Origin: Nostoc edaphicum CCNP1411
GTDB taxonomy: Bacteria > Cyanobacteriota > Cyanobacteriia > Cyanobacteriales > Nostocaceae
Assembly (NCBI RefSeq): GCF_014023275.1
Contig: NZ_CP054694.1
Location: 35,099-99,098, forward strand
Length of the DNA stretch: 64,000 nucleotides
Direction of reading: 5' to 3'
Shown piece by piece: positions 27,486 through 36,834 of this stretch. Numbering within the stretch: the first letter of the stretch is position 1; each line of letters opens with the position of its first letter. A program made the translations under genes and the position numbers. The notes under the pieces were generated by a model. That model searched no databases. It saw only the letters and a program-made list of their open reading frames with translations, and was not told the origin of the DNA.

Positions 27486-30400
27486 AAAGGCTTACCCTGC
27501 TTAATGCAACCAACATAGTATTTGGCAAATTCAGACACCCACTGAAACTTATCTGAGTACATTGCTTTAAACCTGTCGCGTGCCGCTTGCTCTTCTCTGC
27601 TATTAGCAACTAATGCCAACATTGGGTAGGAAGGATAGTAACGACAGCGTATATATTTGTTGTTATAATCCAATAGCCAAAGCGTATATAGCTGTTTAAT
27701 ATTGGGACGAAAACTTTCATTTTTATCAATAATTTGCTTTGGAATGCCTAAATGCTCTGAAAAACTTTTTGCAGCCCCTGGTACTATCCGCCCTATTAAC
27801 CGACAGGGCATATTCTGTAAAATTTGTTCACCAGCTTCTGAGTTAGCGATCGACAAAATATCTTGACCTGCAAGTATGACCCGACAGCCGGATTTTCGAG
27901 CAGTCGCGCATTTACGACCCACTAACCGCGATAAAGCAGCAAACCGCAACAATACACTGGATTCATCCATGAAGAAAACGCTATTGGGTGCTGATAGGGA
28001 TTGCCTGGAAGCGGCAATATAAGCAGACATCCCGAAAACTTCAGCGTCTTTACTTGATTGCAGGTTGGTCAGGGCAAAGGTAATTAGCTTGGCATCAGTA
28101 TCAAAGGTGGAGGGACGGCAGATAGCATTACCAATGGTACTATTTCTCCAATATTGAAAGCGTAGGCGGATATAGTTCAACGCCCTATCTACGTTTTCAT
28201 CTTCATAACCCAAGTTTATGTGGTCTGTTGAGAAAAAATGCTCCATGTCTGCAAGGGTTGGGGTATTCTCCCAAGCCGCAGAACCTAATCCTCCTTTCTT
28301 GGCAAGAGCAAAGCGTCGTTGAATGTCGGGGTCATCGTAAAAGGCTTTTGTCCCTAGTGGGATAAGGGATTCGATTGTCTGGGACAAGAAACCATCAAAT
28401 GATTGCGAACCCAAGACTAACTGAAGAACAATCAAGTTGACATCGTTTCTGTGGGCTTTAGCTCGTTCCTCCCGTTGTTCTTCTGGAATTTTTGATAAGT
28501 CTAAGGGCTGCACCAAATTGTTAGACTCTTTGGAAATATCAAAGTAAAAACCGTTGTGATAGGGTGTGTAGTCCCCAAAAGTCCCTGTGCCGTCATCATT
28601 GGGCAGGTCTATCATTAAAATGCTCATATCCTGAGCTTGACACTCGGCGATAATGGAAGCTACCAAAACTGATTTACCTGAGCCGGTTGTACCGAGAACT
28701 AAAATATTTTTGGTTTTTGATAGGTCAATTTTGACGGGTGAATCACTCTCATCTGCGATTAACTCAAACCCTTGATGATCTGCGGGACTATTCTGCACTA
28801 TATTAGTTAATCCCAAAACTTCACTTGCAAAGAAAGTCTGCCGCCGATTATATGGACGCATCAAAATCGGTTCTTGCCTGATGAGCAATGTTTGCAGCCA
28901 GATTAACCAAGCATATTCATATTCACGGGTTAGTTCTGTGGGTTGGTTAATATAGCCAGCTATCAACCTACAGGCATCGTCTACTTGCTCTGCTGTATCT
29001 CGGTAAACCAGCACTACCAAGCTTAAATTTAGTGGTACATCTCCTGTATATAGTTGCCTTTGTGCTTCCACTGAGCGTTCCACATTGATTTGGGCAGAGA
29101 CATCTATTGATTTTTTCTGCTGAACATTCAAATCTAATGCCCTAGAACGTTTGGTAATCATCTGCTGGGCTGCACGGGTTATCCCTCGGTCAGCCGGGGA
29201 GAATTCTGTGATGATTTCTACATCAAAAATGTTGTTGCGTGAGAATAAATCCCACAGGAAACGAATTTGATGTTTAGTGGAAGCAAAGATTTCTGGTTTC
29301 CGGGTTAGTACCATTACTCCGACATACTTCTTCTCATCACCGTTTGGTAAGCAAATCCATCGTTTATCGGCGAAAGGTACACCATTATTGAGAATGATTG
29401 AGGTGAGATGCGGTTGACTGATGATTTCTAGTGGTTTATCGAAGGCGGCTTTCTCGTCAATTTCTTCTTTCAACCCTTGCTCATCAAATACCAATGTATG
29501 CGGGATGATTACTTCCTTTGCTCCGATGTTTTTACAAAGTTCTCTCCATAGGTCTTTGTCGGTTTTGGGCTGAGGATTCAACCCCATCTCTGAGAGAATC
29601 TGCTGGTATCTTAATGAGGCTTCTAGGGCTTTTGTTAAAATCTGTGTAAATCGCTTTTTGGTAATTTGACTAACTCCTGAATCTGTGAATCTTCTTTGCA
29701 GGAAGTTAGTCAGTTTTGCTAAAAACTTATCTACTGGGTCTGAAGTGTCTAGCGATTCTGAGGTGACTGTAAATGACCAATAAATATTTAATTTGATATC
29801 TTTACGGGCTTTCTCCTTTGTCAGTTTTTGAGTTCTTGCTAACCTCCCCCAGTCTAAAAACTCACTTTCTAGAGAAGTTGGGTTATTCAAACGTTGCATT
29901 AAATAATCTGTACTATCACTATCATCGCAGAATGAACTCCAGCGACAAGTGATTTTTTCGCCTTGGGGAATTTCTTTACAGCCGTTTTCAAAGGCTTGAG
30001 CCACCGCTTCTATTTCTTGTTCTGAATGGAATAAAGGATGAATTCCAGTACAAGCAAAACCAAATATTAATTGCAGGGTGTTACTACTTTCCGTCAGATT
30101 CTTTTTACTTAGTAGATAAGCTCCAACGACATAAGAATCTTTTTTGAGTCTGACTATAGTAGTCAAATCTAACCAATCTTCAAAGGGATTGAGGGTTTTA
30201 GGTTTAGATGAACGAGTTAGCTTTACTTTTCTAGCACCGACTTTTTTCTTTTGCTGTGGTGAGGTGTAATTAGCATATCCTCTTGTCCATCTGGGGAGGA
30301 TAGGATAAATCTTTGACCAATACAGATAAGGCTTATCTCCTGATAGGAAAGCTACTGATAAACTAGCCCAAAATGCCAACCCTAAACCCCAAAATATATC

Positions 30401-30538
30401 TAATCCGAGAATTAAGCAGAGCAGTCCAAAAACTAAGCAAAATACTCCGGCGAAAATTACGAACTGTCTACCTGTAAACGGGCCAAACTTGGGGCTTTCA
30501 CCTAAGCTCTGATTGACTTTGATTATCTCTTGTTTCAT
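27482..30538 (-). CDS. virB4: VirB3-VirB4 fusion ATPase
   Basis: 1018 residues. The first about 100 carry two membrane helices (FVIFAGVFCLVFGLLCLILG; FWGLGLAFWASLSVAFL) and a VirB3/PrgI-like pattern. The VirB4 body follows: an N-terminal alpha/beta region, Walker A LVLGTTGSGKSVLV (Lys622), then MIDLPNDDG, Walker B SVFFMDESSVLLRFAALSR and sensor VILAGQDILS. VirB4 powers pilus assembly and substrate transfer, and fused VirB3-VirB4 genes are known in other T4SS. It is the first gene of the tightly coupled block. No SD was seen at ATG 30538. Confidence 0.92.
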   Translation of the reverse strand: MKQEIIKVNQSLGESPKFGPFTGRQFVIFAGVFCLVFGLLCLILGLDIFWGLGLAFWASLSVAFLSGDKPYLYWSKIYPILPRWTRGYANYTSPQQKKKVGARKVKLTRSSKPKTLNPFEDWLDLTTIVRLKKDSYVVGAYLLSKKNLTESSNTLQLIFGFACTGIHPLFHSEQEIEAVAQAFENGCKEIPQGEKITCRWSSFCDDSDSTDYLMQRLNNPTSLESEFLDWGRLARTQKLTKEKARKDIKLNIYWSFTVTSESLDTSDPVDKFLAKLTNFLQRRFTDSGVSQITKKRFTQILTKALEASLRYQQILSEMGLNPQPKTDKDLWRELCKNIGAKEVIIPHTLVFDEQGLKEEIDEKAAFDKPLEIISQPHLTSIILNNGVPFADKRWICLPNGDEKKYVGVMVLTRKPEIFASTKHQIRFLWDLFSRNNIFDVEIITEFSPADRGITRAAQQMITKRSRALDLNVQQKKSIDVSAQINVERSVEAQRQLYTGDVPLNLSLVVLVYRDTAEQVDDACRLIAGYINQPTELTREYEYAWLIWLQTLLIRQEPILMRPYNRRQTFFASEVLGLTNIVQNSPADHQGFELIADESDSPVKIDLSKTKNILVLGTTGSGKSVLVASIIAECQAQDMSILMIDLPNDDGTGTFGDYTPYHNGFYFDISKESNNLVQPLDLSKIPEEQREERAKAHRNDVNLIVLQLVLGSQSFDGFLSQTIESLIPLGTKAFYDDPDIQRRFALAKKGGLGSAAWENTPTLADMEHFFSTDHINLGYEDENVDRALNYIRLRFQYWRNSTIGNAICRPSTFDTDAKLITFALTNLQSSKDAEVFGMSAYIAASRQSLSAPNSVFFMDESSVLLRFAALSRLVGRKCATARKSGCRVILAGQDILSIANSEAGEQILQNMPCRLIGRIVPGAAKSFSEHLGIPKQIIDKNESFRPNIKQLYTLWLLDYNNKYIRCRYYPSYPMLALVANSREEQAARDRFKAMYSDKFQWVSEFAKYYVGCIKQGKPL

Positions 30539-30581
30539 GAGCTTTTATAAATTGCCATTAAGTCAGAAGTCAGAAACCAGA

Positions 30582-30630
30582 ATTCAGGATTCAGGATTCA
30601 GGATTCAGGATTCAGGATTCAGGATTCAGA
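30582..30630. repeat. Heptamer tandem repeat (STRR)
   Basis: Seven consecutive ATTCAGG units (the last is ATTCAGA). Short tandemly repeated repetitive sequences with 7-bp periods are a hallmark of heterocystous cyanobacteria. It lies just upstream of the T4SS operon. Confidence 0.9.
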
Positions 30631-31046
30631 ATAAGTACAGGTATTAAGCTAATCGTCATTCATTTTTTCAGAATGATTCGCTTGTAGTAAGGGCTAAAGC
30701 CCTACTTTAATGCAACTTAAATGCTGATTAGCTTATCAGCATCAAGAAGGCAGTGCATCCTCGTAATTTTTTTATTTGTAGCAACTGCCGTTAAATGAAT
30801 GCTGTTTAGGAGCCAGAATGGATTCTGATTTAGCTATGATTTCATAGCTAAATTCCGCAAGATATTACCAATACGGTTCAGTTAAGAAAATGGAAATTAA
30901 TTTGTTGAAGCAGACAGGAGGAGCAAGCAAACAGAGGGAGAGAAAAAAGCTTATCTGAACCAGATTTAGGGTATCTGTCACTAATTGATTTTGATTCTTT
31001 GAATTTACTTAATGTAAATTATTCTGACTCCTGAATTCTTCGGTCA
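30631..31046. other. Intergenic region with a dispersed repeat
   Basis: No gene seen. The region includes CAATACGGTTCAGTTAAG at 30869-30886, which recurs at 44246-44263. In both places it is followed by a purine-rich AGGAGC/GGGAGC tract, so it is probably a remnant of the same repeated element. It should also carry the promoter of the transfer operon; no confident -10/-35 pair was found. Confidence 0.6.
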
Positions 31047-31535
31047 TTAGCTACAAGCTGAGTTATTGCCAAAAAGCAGTGATTGGAATACTACAATCAA
31101 TATCACAGATATGAAGGTAAAAATTGGCTGCTGAATGACATTACTAACTTCTTCACCACGTCCATACGCCGCAACTCCTTGATAAATAGAGAAGCAGAAA
31201 TAACCGAATAAAACTATTGTCAAGGCGGTAAATAAAATCATTGGCAGACTAGTTAAGACTGCATTCGTAATCGCTCCACCTGCTGAGGCACTAGTAATTA
31301 TACATTCCATTGCTTTTTGTGCATTAGAAAATATGGAATCTGCTCTAGCTGCCCTCGATTGTAAACCAATTAAAAGCGTTGTAGTGACTGAAACAAGCTG
31401 CCAACGTACCTGAAAAAATATCTTCAATAAGCTTTTTGAACCTTTATTTTTTGTTGCTCTAATATCAGCACGTTCATTTGCTGATATAGATGCTTTGAGC
31501 CGAGCCAAAGTCAAAGGTAAGTGTTTTATCTGCAT
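31047..31535 (-). CDS. VirB2/TrbC-like pilin
   Basis: 162 residues from ATG 31535 (an upstream start at 31676 would add 47). A long basic leader and hydrophobic stretch end in RAARADS, a likely signal-peptidase site near residue 67. The mature part has two membrane helices (VLTSLPMILFTALTIVLFGY; FTFISVILIVVFQSLLF) separated by a short polar loop (YQGVAAYGRGEEV), the typical VirB2 hairpin. The product would be the transfer pilus subunit. It is separated from the rest of the T4SS by about 500 bp and may have its own promoter. Confidence 0.78.
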   Translation of the reverse strand: MQIKHLPLTLARLKASISANERADIRATKNKGSKSLLKIFFQVRWQLVSVTTTLLIGLQSRAARADSIFSNAQKAMECIITSASAGGAITNAVLTSLPMILFTALTIVLFGYFCFSIYQGVAAYGRGEEVSNVIQQPIFTFISVILIVVFQSLLFGNNSACS

Positions 31536-31676
31536 AACAAAGACTAGGAAACTGCTTAACTGTCCTTTGCCAAAAAGACACACTTTAATTACTAGGGATA
31601 AATCTGATTTCCTGTCAAAATCAATTATTTTGCAAAGGAACAATAAAGAAACTCTAGTGCAACTAACTAGAACCAA

Positions 31677-32309
31677 ACCAGTTTTGTAAATTTAATTCAA
31701 ATTTCTATATATTTTTTTACTATTAAACCCGATTTTAGGAAAACTTTTATTACTATGAATAGTTGACAAAAGACTTTACTTGTGCAAAATTTACTATTTA
31801 TTTCACTTATACAAAAATAAATTTTACTACAGCTTTATTTATCTATTTTTATTAGACATCATTTAATATCTATGCTTGGCATCAAAAACAGTTATTTTGA
31901 TGTCATGATGCCCATTTCTGGGACATAATTATCTTTTTTATGACAAAAATGCCATAAAAACTAAAATCAGTCACAACAACGCACCTATGGTTGCACCGTT
32001 GCACATCTTTAACCGCTTTTATGCTCTTGTTTATTCAGAATGGGGCAATTTATTTTTGTTAATTTTTTATAAAAATGGTTCATAGATAGAAAAATTTAAA
32101 GGCTTTATCTTAATGCCGATTGAGTAACATTTTCCGAAATACTACGTTTAGAAAAAAAACACTGCAAAAAATTTGCTTTCTATCACACTGTATAGTACAT
32201 TTGTTCTAAACATCCAGGTTCTAATTTCCCCACTTAATTGTGGGGTTTTTATTGAGTTTTTGCAGTTAAGTCAATCATTTTTAATCAAAAGCCTGCACGA
32301 TCGCAAATT
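31677..32309. other. AT-rich intergenic region
   Basis: No credible gene. Long A/T tracts, several TATAAT-like hexamers, and near the right end a + strand terminator (32228-32250) with no + strand gene before it. This may mark a short untranslated transcript. Confidence 0.5.
32228..32250 (+). terminator. Orphan factor-independent terminator
   Basis: CCCCAC TTAATT GTGGGG followed by TTTTT. The T tract is on the + strand only, yet the nearest genes on both sides are on the minus strand. Confidence 0.8.
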
Positions 32310-34490
32310 CTATAGCTTGTAGTCATGTCTGCTTTGTTTTAAACGCTCTGCCATCTCTAGGGCAGAGGGGTTACTTGCCAGCCATTCCTGCGCTTCCTGT
32401 TGTAAAATCAGCGACGGCGATTCTAGCATTAGCAGACGCATGGCCACCTTTTCTAGTTTGATTCGCTCCTGGGGCAGGAAGGATAACTTTTCTATAGTGC
32501 AGTATAATTTCAGCCAATGACGTGCTTGAGCAGTTGCCTGAAGTTTCAGTCTGATTGCCTGACGGTAATCATCTGGGCTAAAGGTTTGCTGTTCAAGTGG
32601 ATCATCTGCTTCTACAGGAATGGGTAGTGAATCTACACACCTGAAATTCGGATGTGTAGTAGTTGGTATAGAAACTGGTACAGAGGGTTCGGCTTCTGAG
32701 GTATGTTCACCCTCTAAAGTGTTTTCACAAGTGCTATCAACATCACTATGAGCAGTGGTTACTACGTCTGAAATACCTAACCCAGTAATTGTTTCCTCAT
32801 TTGATAAGTCTTGCTTATTGTCATCAAACGATTCGCTTCGGAAAGGTTGGTATAGGTTTTGCTTATGATTGGTAAAATTTGAAATTTCTGAAGAATTAGA
32901 ACTAGGATCTGAAGAATTAAAACTGGGAGAAAATTCTTGAATTTGAATTTGAGAAGATTCTTGAATTTGATTAAGTTCAGCTTCTTGCGTTGCTGGCGGC
33001 AACGCTTTAGCTGAACTCAAGTACAAAACCTTCATATATGGGGGGAGTGTGTAAATTTTTGCTGTTTGCTCCTGTATCCCTTGTTTGGTCTGAGTTTCAG
33101 ACTGCGATTCTTCTAACCACGGGTCTGGTATTTGGGGATATTTTTCAGGATATAAAATCGCTGTGTTGCTTTCTAGAAGGTCATTTACAGGCTGTTTTGA
33201 TGCGTTTTTTTCTTGATGGTCGGGATGCCATAGGGGTAGGTATATTGGTTTGTGCAGGGTTGTCTGACTTACTCCTTTGCCATACTGGGCTTTGGATGCG
33301 GCGATTATTGCTAGAGCGCGATCGCTTGTCCGTTCTGGAAATGTTAGAGTTTGTTGTAACTGTGCAACAATAGAACGAATCCGCTCTATTGTCTCTTGCT
33401 GACGTTGTTCATTAGGGTGCAGGTTGATAATTTTATTTTCATCTACTCTGCCAAATTGTTCTTTATAACTGTTTACCCGTTGCGGTGTGCCTGGGTACGG
33501 GGTGTAAAATCCTTCACAGCACCTTGCCCATTCTTTGGCTCGTTGTTCGATTTCGTGTTGGTGGCGACACCAGTTTACATAACCTGGGGATTGGCAGGCT
33601 GTGATCACTATATGATCTACTAGTGTCTGTCCGCTTAATTGGCGAAAGACTATGCCGTAACACGCTATGTCTTTGAGCAGTTCGTTGGTCTGTCCGTTTC
33701 CTGTCCATCCTTCAGAGATGCGTTGTTGTAGGTCTTGCTTCCATTGCTCGGCTGCACTGCGCTGACGGTAGGGGAATTTTATAATTTTTTTGCTGTTGGC
33801 TCGGACTAGTGCTTGGGCTAATGCTTCGTAGTCTTGCCCTTTTGCTGACCAGTCGGCGGCGTTGAGGAAGTCTTCGATGTCGTCTGACCACGGTTCTAGG
33901 CAATCGTCGAGTATGTATGAGCCTGTCTGTAAGGGTAAGCGATGGGCGTTAAAGTTACTGGGGCTGCCTTTGCTGTACACTTTGCAGTTGGGGAATATTT
34001 CTAGTTCTCCTCCTTTGATTTTGAAGCCTGCTGCTTCTAGGGTCTGCTGGATGGCACAGGCTAAGGTATAGGAATGTTGTTTTTCTTCTAGGAAATAATA
34101 TATATGCAGTCCGCCACTATCACTTGATTGTATGGGTATTGGTCTGCATAAGCCGATTTCTTCTAGGCTGGCTAGTAGCTGTCGGTATTTTATTTGGCTG
34201 TTTGATGGGTGTAGCTGGCTTTTTCTGTCTAGGTCTATTAGTAGGTAGTTGGTTTGTTTGGTAAACCGCAGTCCTATTAAGACATCGGGGTTTAAGTATT
34301 GTTGCCACAGGTTACGCGGCTGTAAGGGGTAGCGGGTTTCTGTTTGCCACTGTGGGCGTTCACCACTTTTTGGGGTGGGGGCATAGATGAATCCCCAACC
34401 ATGATGGAAGTATTCTAGAAACCTTTGTCCTAGTTGATCTAATGGCTCTAGGGTAGATTGTGCTGCTGTGTTTGCTTTGGCTTTTGCCAT
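32310..34490 (-). CDS. PrimPol-type (AEP) plasmid replication protein
   Basis: 726 residues from ATG 34490, which has GGAGAGAG upstream; an in-frame start at 34622 would add 44. The N-terminal domain has the archaeo-eukaryotic primase motifs: hydrophobic-DxD in YLLIDLDRKS (Asp86, Asp88) and the SxH-like SGGLHIYYF (His129), then LPLQTGSY with a basic strand. A helical region (HEIEQRAKEWARCCEGFYTP) resembles a PriCT-type domain. The last half is a low-complexity Ser/Gln/Glu linker with a helical C-terminus (EAQEWLASNPSALEMAERL). Such proteins prime and may initiate plasmid replication. The noncoding DNA upstream (34623-35870) could be its origin. Confidence 0.8.
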   Translation of the reverse strand: MAKAKANTAAQSTLEPLDQLGQRFLEYFHHGWGFIYAPTPKSGERPQWQTETRYPLQPRNLWQQYLNPDVLIGLRFTKQTNYLLIDLDRKSQLHPSNSQIKYRQLLASLEEIGLCRPIPIQSSDSGGLHIYYFLEEKQHSYTLACAIQQTLEAAGFKIKGGELEIFPNCKVYSKGSPSNFNAHRLPLQTGSYILDDCLEPWSDDIEDFLNAADWSAKGQDYEALAQALVRANSKKIIKFPYRQRSAAEQWKQDLQQRISEGWTGNGQTNELLKDIACYGIVFRQLSGQTLVDHIVITACQSPGYVNWCRHQHEIEQRAKEWARCCEGFYTPYPGTPQRVNSYKEQFGRVDENKIINLHPNEQRQQETIERIRSIVAQLQQTLTFPERTSDRALAIIAASKAQYGKGVSQTTLHKPIYLPLWHPDHQEKNASKQPVNDLLESNTAILYPEKYPQIPDPWLEESQSETQTKQGIQEQTAKIYTLPPYMKVLYLSSAKALPPATQEAELNQIQESSQIQIQEFSPSFNSSDPSSNSSEISNFTNHKQNLYQPFRSESFDDNKQDLSNEETITGLGISDVVTTAHSDVDSTCENTLEGEHTSEAEPSVPVSIPTTTHPNFRCVDSLPIPVEADDPLEQQTFSPDDYRQAIRLKLQATAQARHWLKLYCTIEKLSFLPQERIKLEKVAMRLLMLESPSLILQQEAQEWLASNPSALEMAERLKQSRHDYKL

Positions 34491-35298
34491 TTTTCTCTCT
34501 CCGATGATGATGATTGGTTCATCGGAGCTACCCACACTTTTTAGGTTCGGGGTGTATCTTTTGTGGTCTGGGGTCTTGGCGTAGGGTGTAATCGATAATC
34601 TTTTCCTACACCCAACATCCAATACCCTAAGCCCTTCTTGGTTCTTAAACCCTACCCCCTACCCTCTCATTTGAAGGTTCATTAGCGGTGTTTATATCAA
34701 ATGTCACCAACGGCTACAAACAAAAATTTTCCAATTTGCTCAAAAATTAATTTTCTTGTGAAAATGGCTGTAATTCTTAGCCTGAAGCTCTCATAGTCAG
34801 TTTTAGAGGGTTGATGTCACCTGATTTAAGTTGCACTAATTTTGCCTTTATGACCCAGACATTGCTACATTGAAATTGCTTTAAAAATATTGCCGGTTAG
34901 TCGTTAACCGCTAAACGTATGTCTGGCGTGTGGGCAGCTAGCCGATTTCTTTTTTTTACCTACTTGACACAACTTGACCAGCGACTGGTGTAATACCTGG
35001 CGCTAGCTTGTGGGTAGTAAAGAAAGCAGAAATCAGCCCTCTGTATTATTTTTTTAAGAAAAAAAAGTGCAGTTTTTGATTGAAAAAATCCATTATTCAC
35101 GACGTTATCCTCTTCTGCGAGGCATCTAGCCGGAGAATCATCCCTTAATTATTTTTGGCTCAATAGCTTTTGCCAATACTCCGCTTGAATTCAGAGTTGG
35201 GATCAATTGTCGCGGTAGATGCTTTTTTTACTATTTGTCCAAAAAAAAGCATAAAGTATCCCGCCTGTGTGCTAATATTGGCAACAGACAGCCAGCAG
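34491..35298. other. Noncoding region upstream of the replication gene
   Basis: No gene seen beyond possible leader sequence. It has A/T tracts and GC-containing patches (for example TTGACCAGCGACTGGTGTAA near 34972, with the short inverted repeat CCAG/CTGG). TTGACA at 34963 has a TAAT-like -10 about 19 bp on, a weak + strand promoter. Confidence 0.4.
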
Positions 35299-35314
35299 GT
35301 ACTTGTACAAGTAC
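35299..35314. promoter_or_regulatory. 16-bp palindrome
   Basis: GTACTTGTACAAGTAC is perfectly self-complementary and lies about 40 bp before the stem-loop region. It is a likely protein-binding site. Confidence 0.6.
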
Positions 35315-35355
35315 AAGTGATAGGTTGGTAAGTACACACAGGTTGATTACGAGTG

Positions 35356-35668
35356 GTGAGTCCTCGTCAGTTTGGAACAATTTGGTGTTTTGACCGGCAC
35401 AGTCTTTATGGCACCGAAACAGTTCTACAACGACTCACATTTATTCTGACTATCTGAATATGCTGTTTTGGTCGTTACTACCTCCCTTGTAAAAACTAAC
35501 TGTAGTTTTACGTGCAGACTTACTCTCGCTAGAGTAGCATGAAAAGCGGCTCGACCGTATAAAAACAGATTTGTCTGTCTGGTCTTGTAGGCTTAAAACA
35601 TTCAAGCGAACATTTAAACAATTACATACAAACAGCGATCGCTCCTTGGTTGGAGTGGTCGCTTTTTT
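35356..35668 (+). ncRNA. Candidate structured RNA with terminator
   Basis: A series of nested and consecutive stem-loops. GTGAGTC (35356-35362) pairs with GACTCAC (35432-35438). Inside it GAAC pairs with GTTC (35422-35425), and inside that TTTGGTG (35381-35387) pairs with CACCGAA (35412-35418). Further hairpins are GTAAAAACT/AGTTTTAC (35489-35511), TACTCT/AGAGTA (35521-35536) and ACAGA/TCTGT (about 35565-35578), and then a strong terminator at 35634-35668. Neither strand has a convincing reading frame. It could be a plasmid regulatory RNA controlling the PrimPol gene, or folded origin DNA. No Rfam family was recognised. Confidence 0.5.
35634..35668 (+). terminator. Strong factor-independent terminator
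   Basis: AGCGATCGCTCC pairs with GGAGTGGTCGCT (one GT bulge) over a short TTGGTT loop, followed by TTTTT. A HIP1 site is part of the stem. No protein gene precedes it on the + strand. Confidence 0.85.
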
Positions 35669-35872
35669 AAATAGCCCTCCTGAAATGTTAAGTAATTTTA
35701 ATGATGTTTCCTTCATGCTGCAATCAACCCATTTCTTGTATTTACGTCTTTTGAAGGCATTGAGTTAATTTTGTTTTTATTGACGTGCTGACCAGTCCCT
35801 TGGGTCTGTCACTAGATCAAAATCATAATCTGGCTTGTTTGGTTGATTTTCCTTCGTCACGTTTGGCGAGTG

Positions 35873-36040
35873 TTAGTTTTGTTGCATATATCCCAATTCG
35901 GTTAATCGGTCTTTTAAAAGTTTATTTACGGCCGCATTAGAACTAATCATTTGGTCTTCTGCGTATTTGTCCAGAGCCTCAACGATTTCATTTAAATATC
36001 GAGTTGTCCTATTTGTTGTCGGTTTTTTCTGGCGGGGCAT
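35873..36040 (-). CDS. Small ribbon-helix-helix protein
   Basis: 55 residues: a basic start MPRQKKPTTNRTTRYL, then helix NEIVEALDKYAEDQ, a turn, and a second helix SSNAAVNKLLKDRLTEL, the CopG-type ribbon-helix-helix layout. It is probably a plasmid copy-control or partition regulator. ATG 36040 lacks a clear SD. The upstream DNA (36101-36186) carries repeated GTGATAC-like sites that it may bind. Confidence 0.65.
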   Translation of the reverse strand: MPRQKKPTTNRTTRYLNEIVEALDKYAEDQMISSNAAVNKLLKDRLTELGYMQQN

Positions 36041-36100
36041 GAAAGTAATCATAATTTTTTCTATCTCTACATTAGATTGATTACGTCTACTCTAACTAAA

Positions 36101-36186
36101 GTGATACCACATTAGTATCAGCAAGTCTAATAGTTTTTGAATAAGATATTTAAAACTGTGATACTAAAGTGAAACTATAGTGACAC
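36101..36186. promoter_or_regulatory. Repeated GTGAnAC operator-like sites
   Basis: TGATAC at 36102 faces GTATCA at 36115 as an inverted pair. Then GTGATAC (36158), GTGAAAC (36169) and GTGACAC (36180) follow as direct repeats at exact 11-bp spacing. They lie in the promoter region of the small RHH gene and resemble a one-helical-turn array of repressor or ParR-type sites. Confidence 0.6.
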
Positions 36187-36280
36187 CATTTTAGTTACAC
36201 ATTAGTTATTATGTTGATATGCGTAAAGCGAATACCTGAAGCTTGAACAATGGCAAATAGGGACTATGCAGTTTCTTAAC

Positions 36281-36499
36281 CTAGTCTGCTTCCTCCCATT
36301 CAATTTCAAATAAATCTGAAACACTCTTTAGGCGAAAGTATTTACAAATTTCCTTAATTGTTCTCTCGTCTATCCTATTGACTTGATTTCTATACAGTTT
36401 TCCAACCGTACCAGGTGCTAGTCCTGTGGCTTGAGAGAGCGCTAATTGGCTAATCCCTTCTTTTTCCATTAAATTTTTTAGTTTACAGATCAATTTCAT
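36281..36499 (-). CDS. XRE-family helix-turn-helix regulator
   Basis: 72 residues, a single Cro/CI-type HTH: LKNLMEKEGISQLALSQATGLAPG gives helices 1-3, then GKLYRNQVNRIDERTIKEI and the closing FRLKSVSDLFEIE. It is transcribed divergently from the second actin-type partition operon. Two related inverted repeats in between (36532-36545, 36615-36636) are likely its operators, so it probably represses that operon, itself or both. Confidence 0.85.
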   Translation of the reverse strand: MKLICKLKNLMEKEGISQLALSQATGLAPGTVGKLYRNQVNRIDERTIKEICKYFRLKSVSDLFEIEWEEAD

Positions 36500-36531
36500 C
36501 TACCAAACTCTTTCACTTCAATAATATAGCA

Positions 36532-36636
36532 GCTAGTCAGCTAGCTAGCTAACATATAAGCTGATCGATATTTTATCATTAAACGGATAAGATGTTTAAA
36601 TGCTTAAGCAGCTTGCTAGTTAGTCAGCTAACTAGC
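36532..36636. promoter_or_regulatory. Paired operators between XRE gene and second partition operon
   Basis: At 36615-36636, 9-bp arms GCTAGTTAG and CTAACTAGC flank TCAG. At 36532-36545, shorter arms GCTAG and CTAGC flank the same TCAG, followed by further CTAG repeats. The shared core about 83 bp apart suggests cooperative repressor sites. Confidence 0.65.
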
Positions 36637-36834
36637 TATACTCTTAATAGACGTTAAAAGAACAGTTCATAACAAAACCATAAAAGCCAGGACGTGATAG
36701 GTAATTTTGAGGTAATACACCTCTGTAAATGTCTGTATTAATAAGTAAACAAAACAATCACAACCGATATAGCTATCTGCAAAGGTTAGCAACAGCCAAA
36801 AACGGCTGCTACTAGCTTTATCAGGAGATTGCAA

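Noticed and set aside
35450..35768. Short open frames on both strands in the stem-loop region
   Set aside because: They read through hairpins and the terminator, and no start has an SD; a folded RNA explains the region better.
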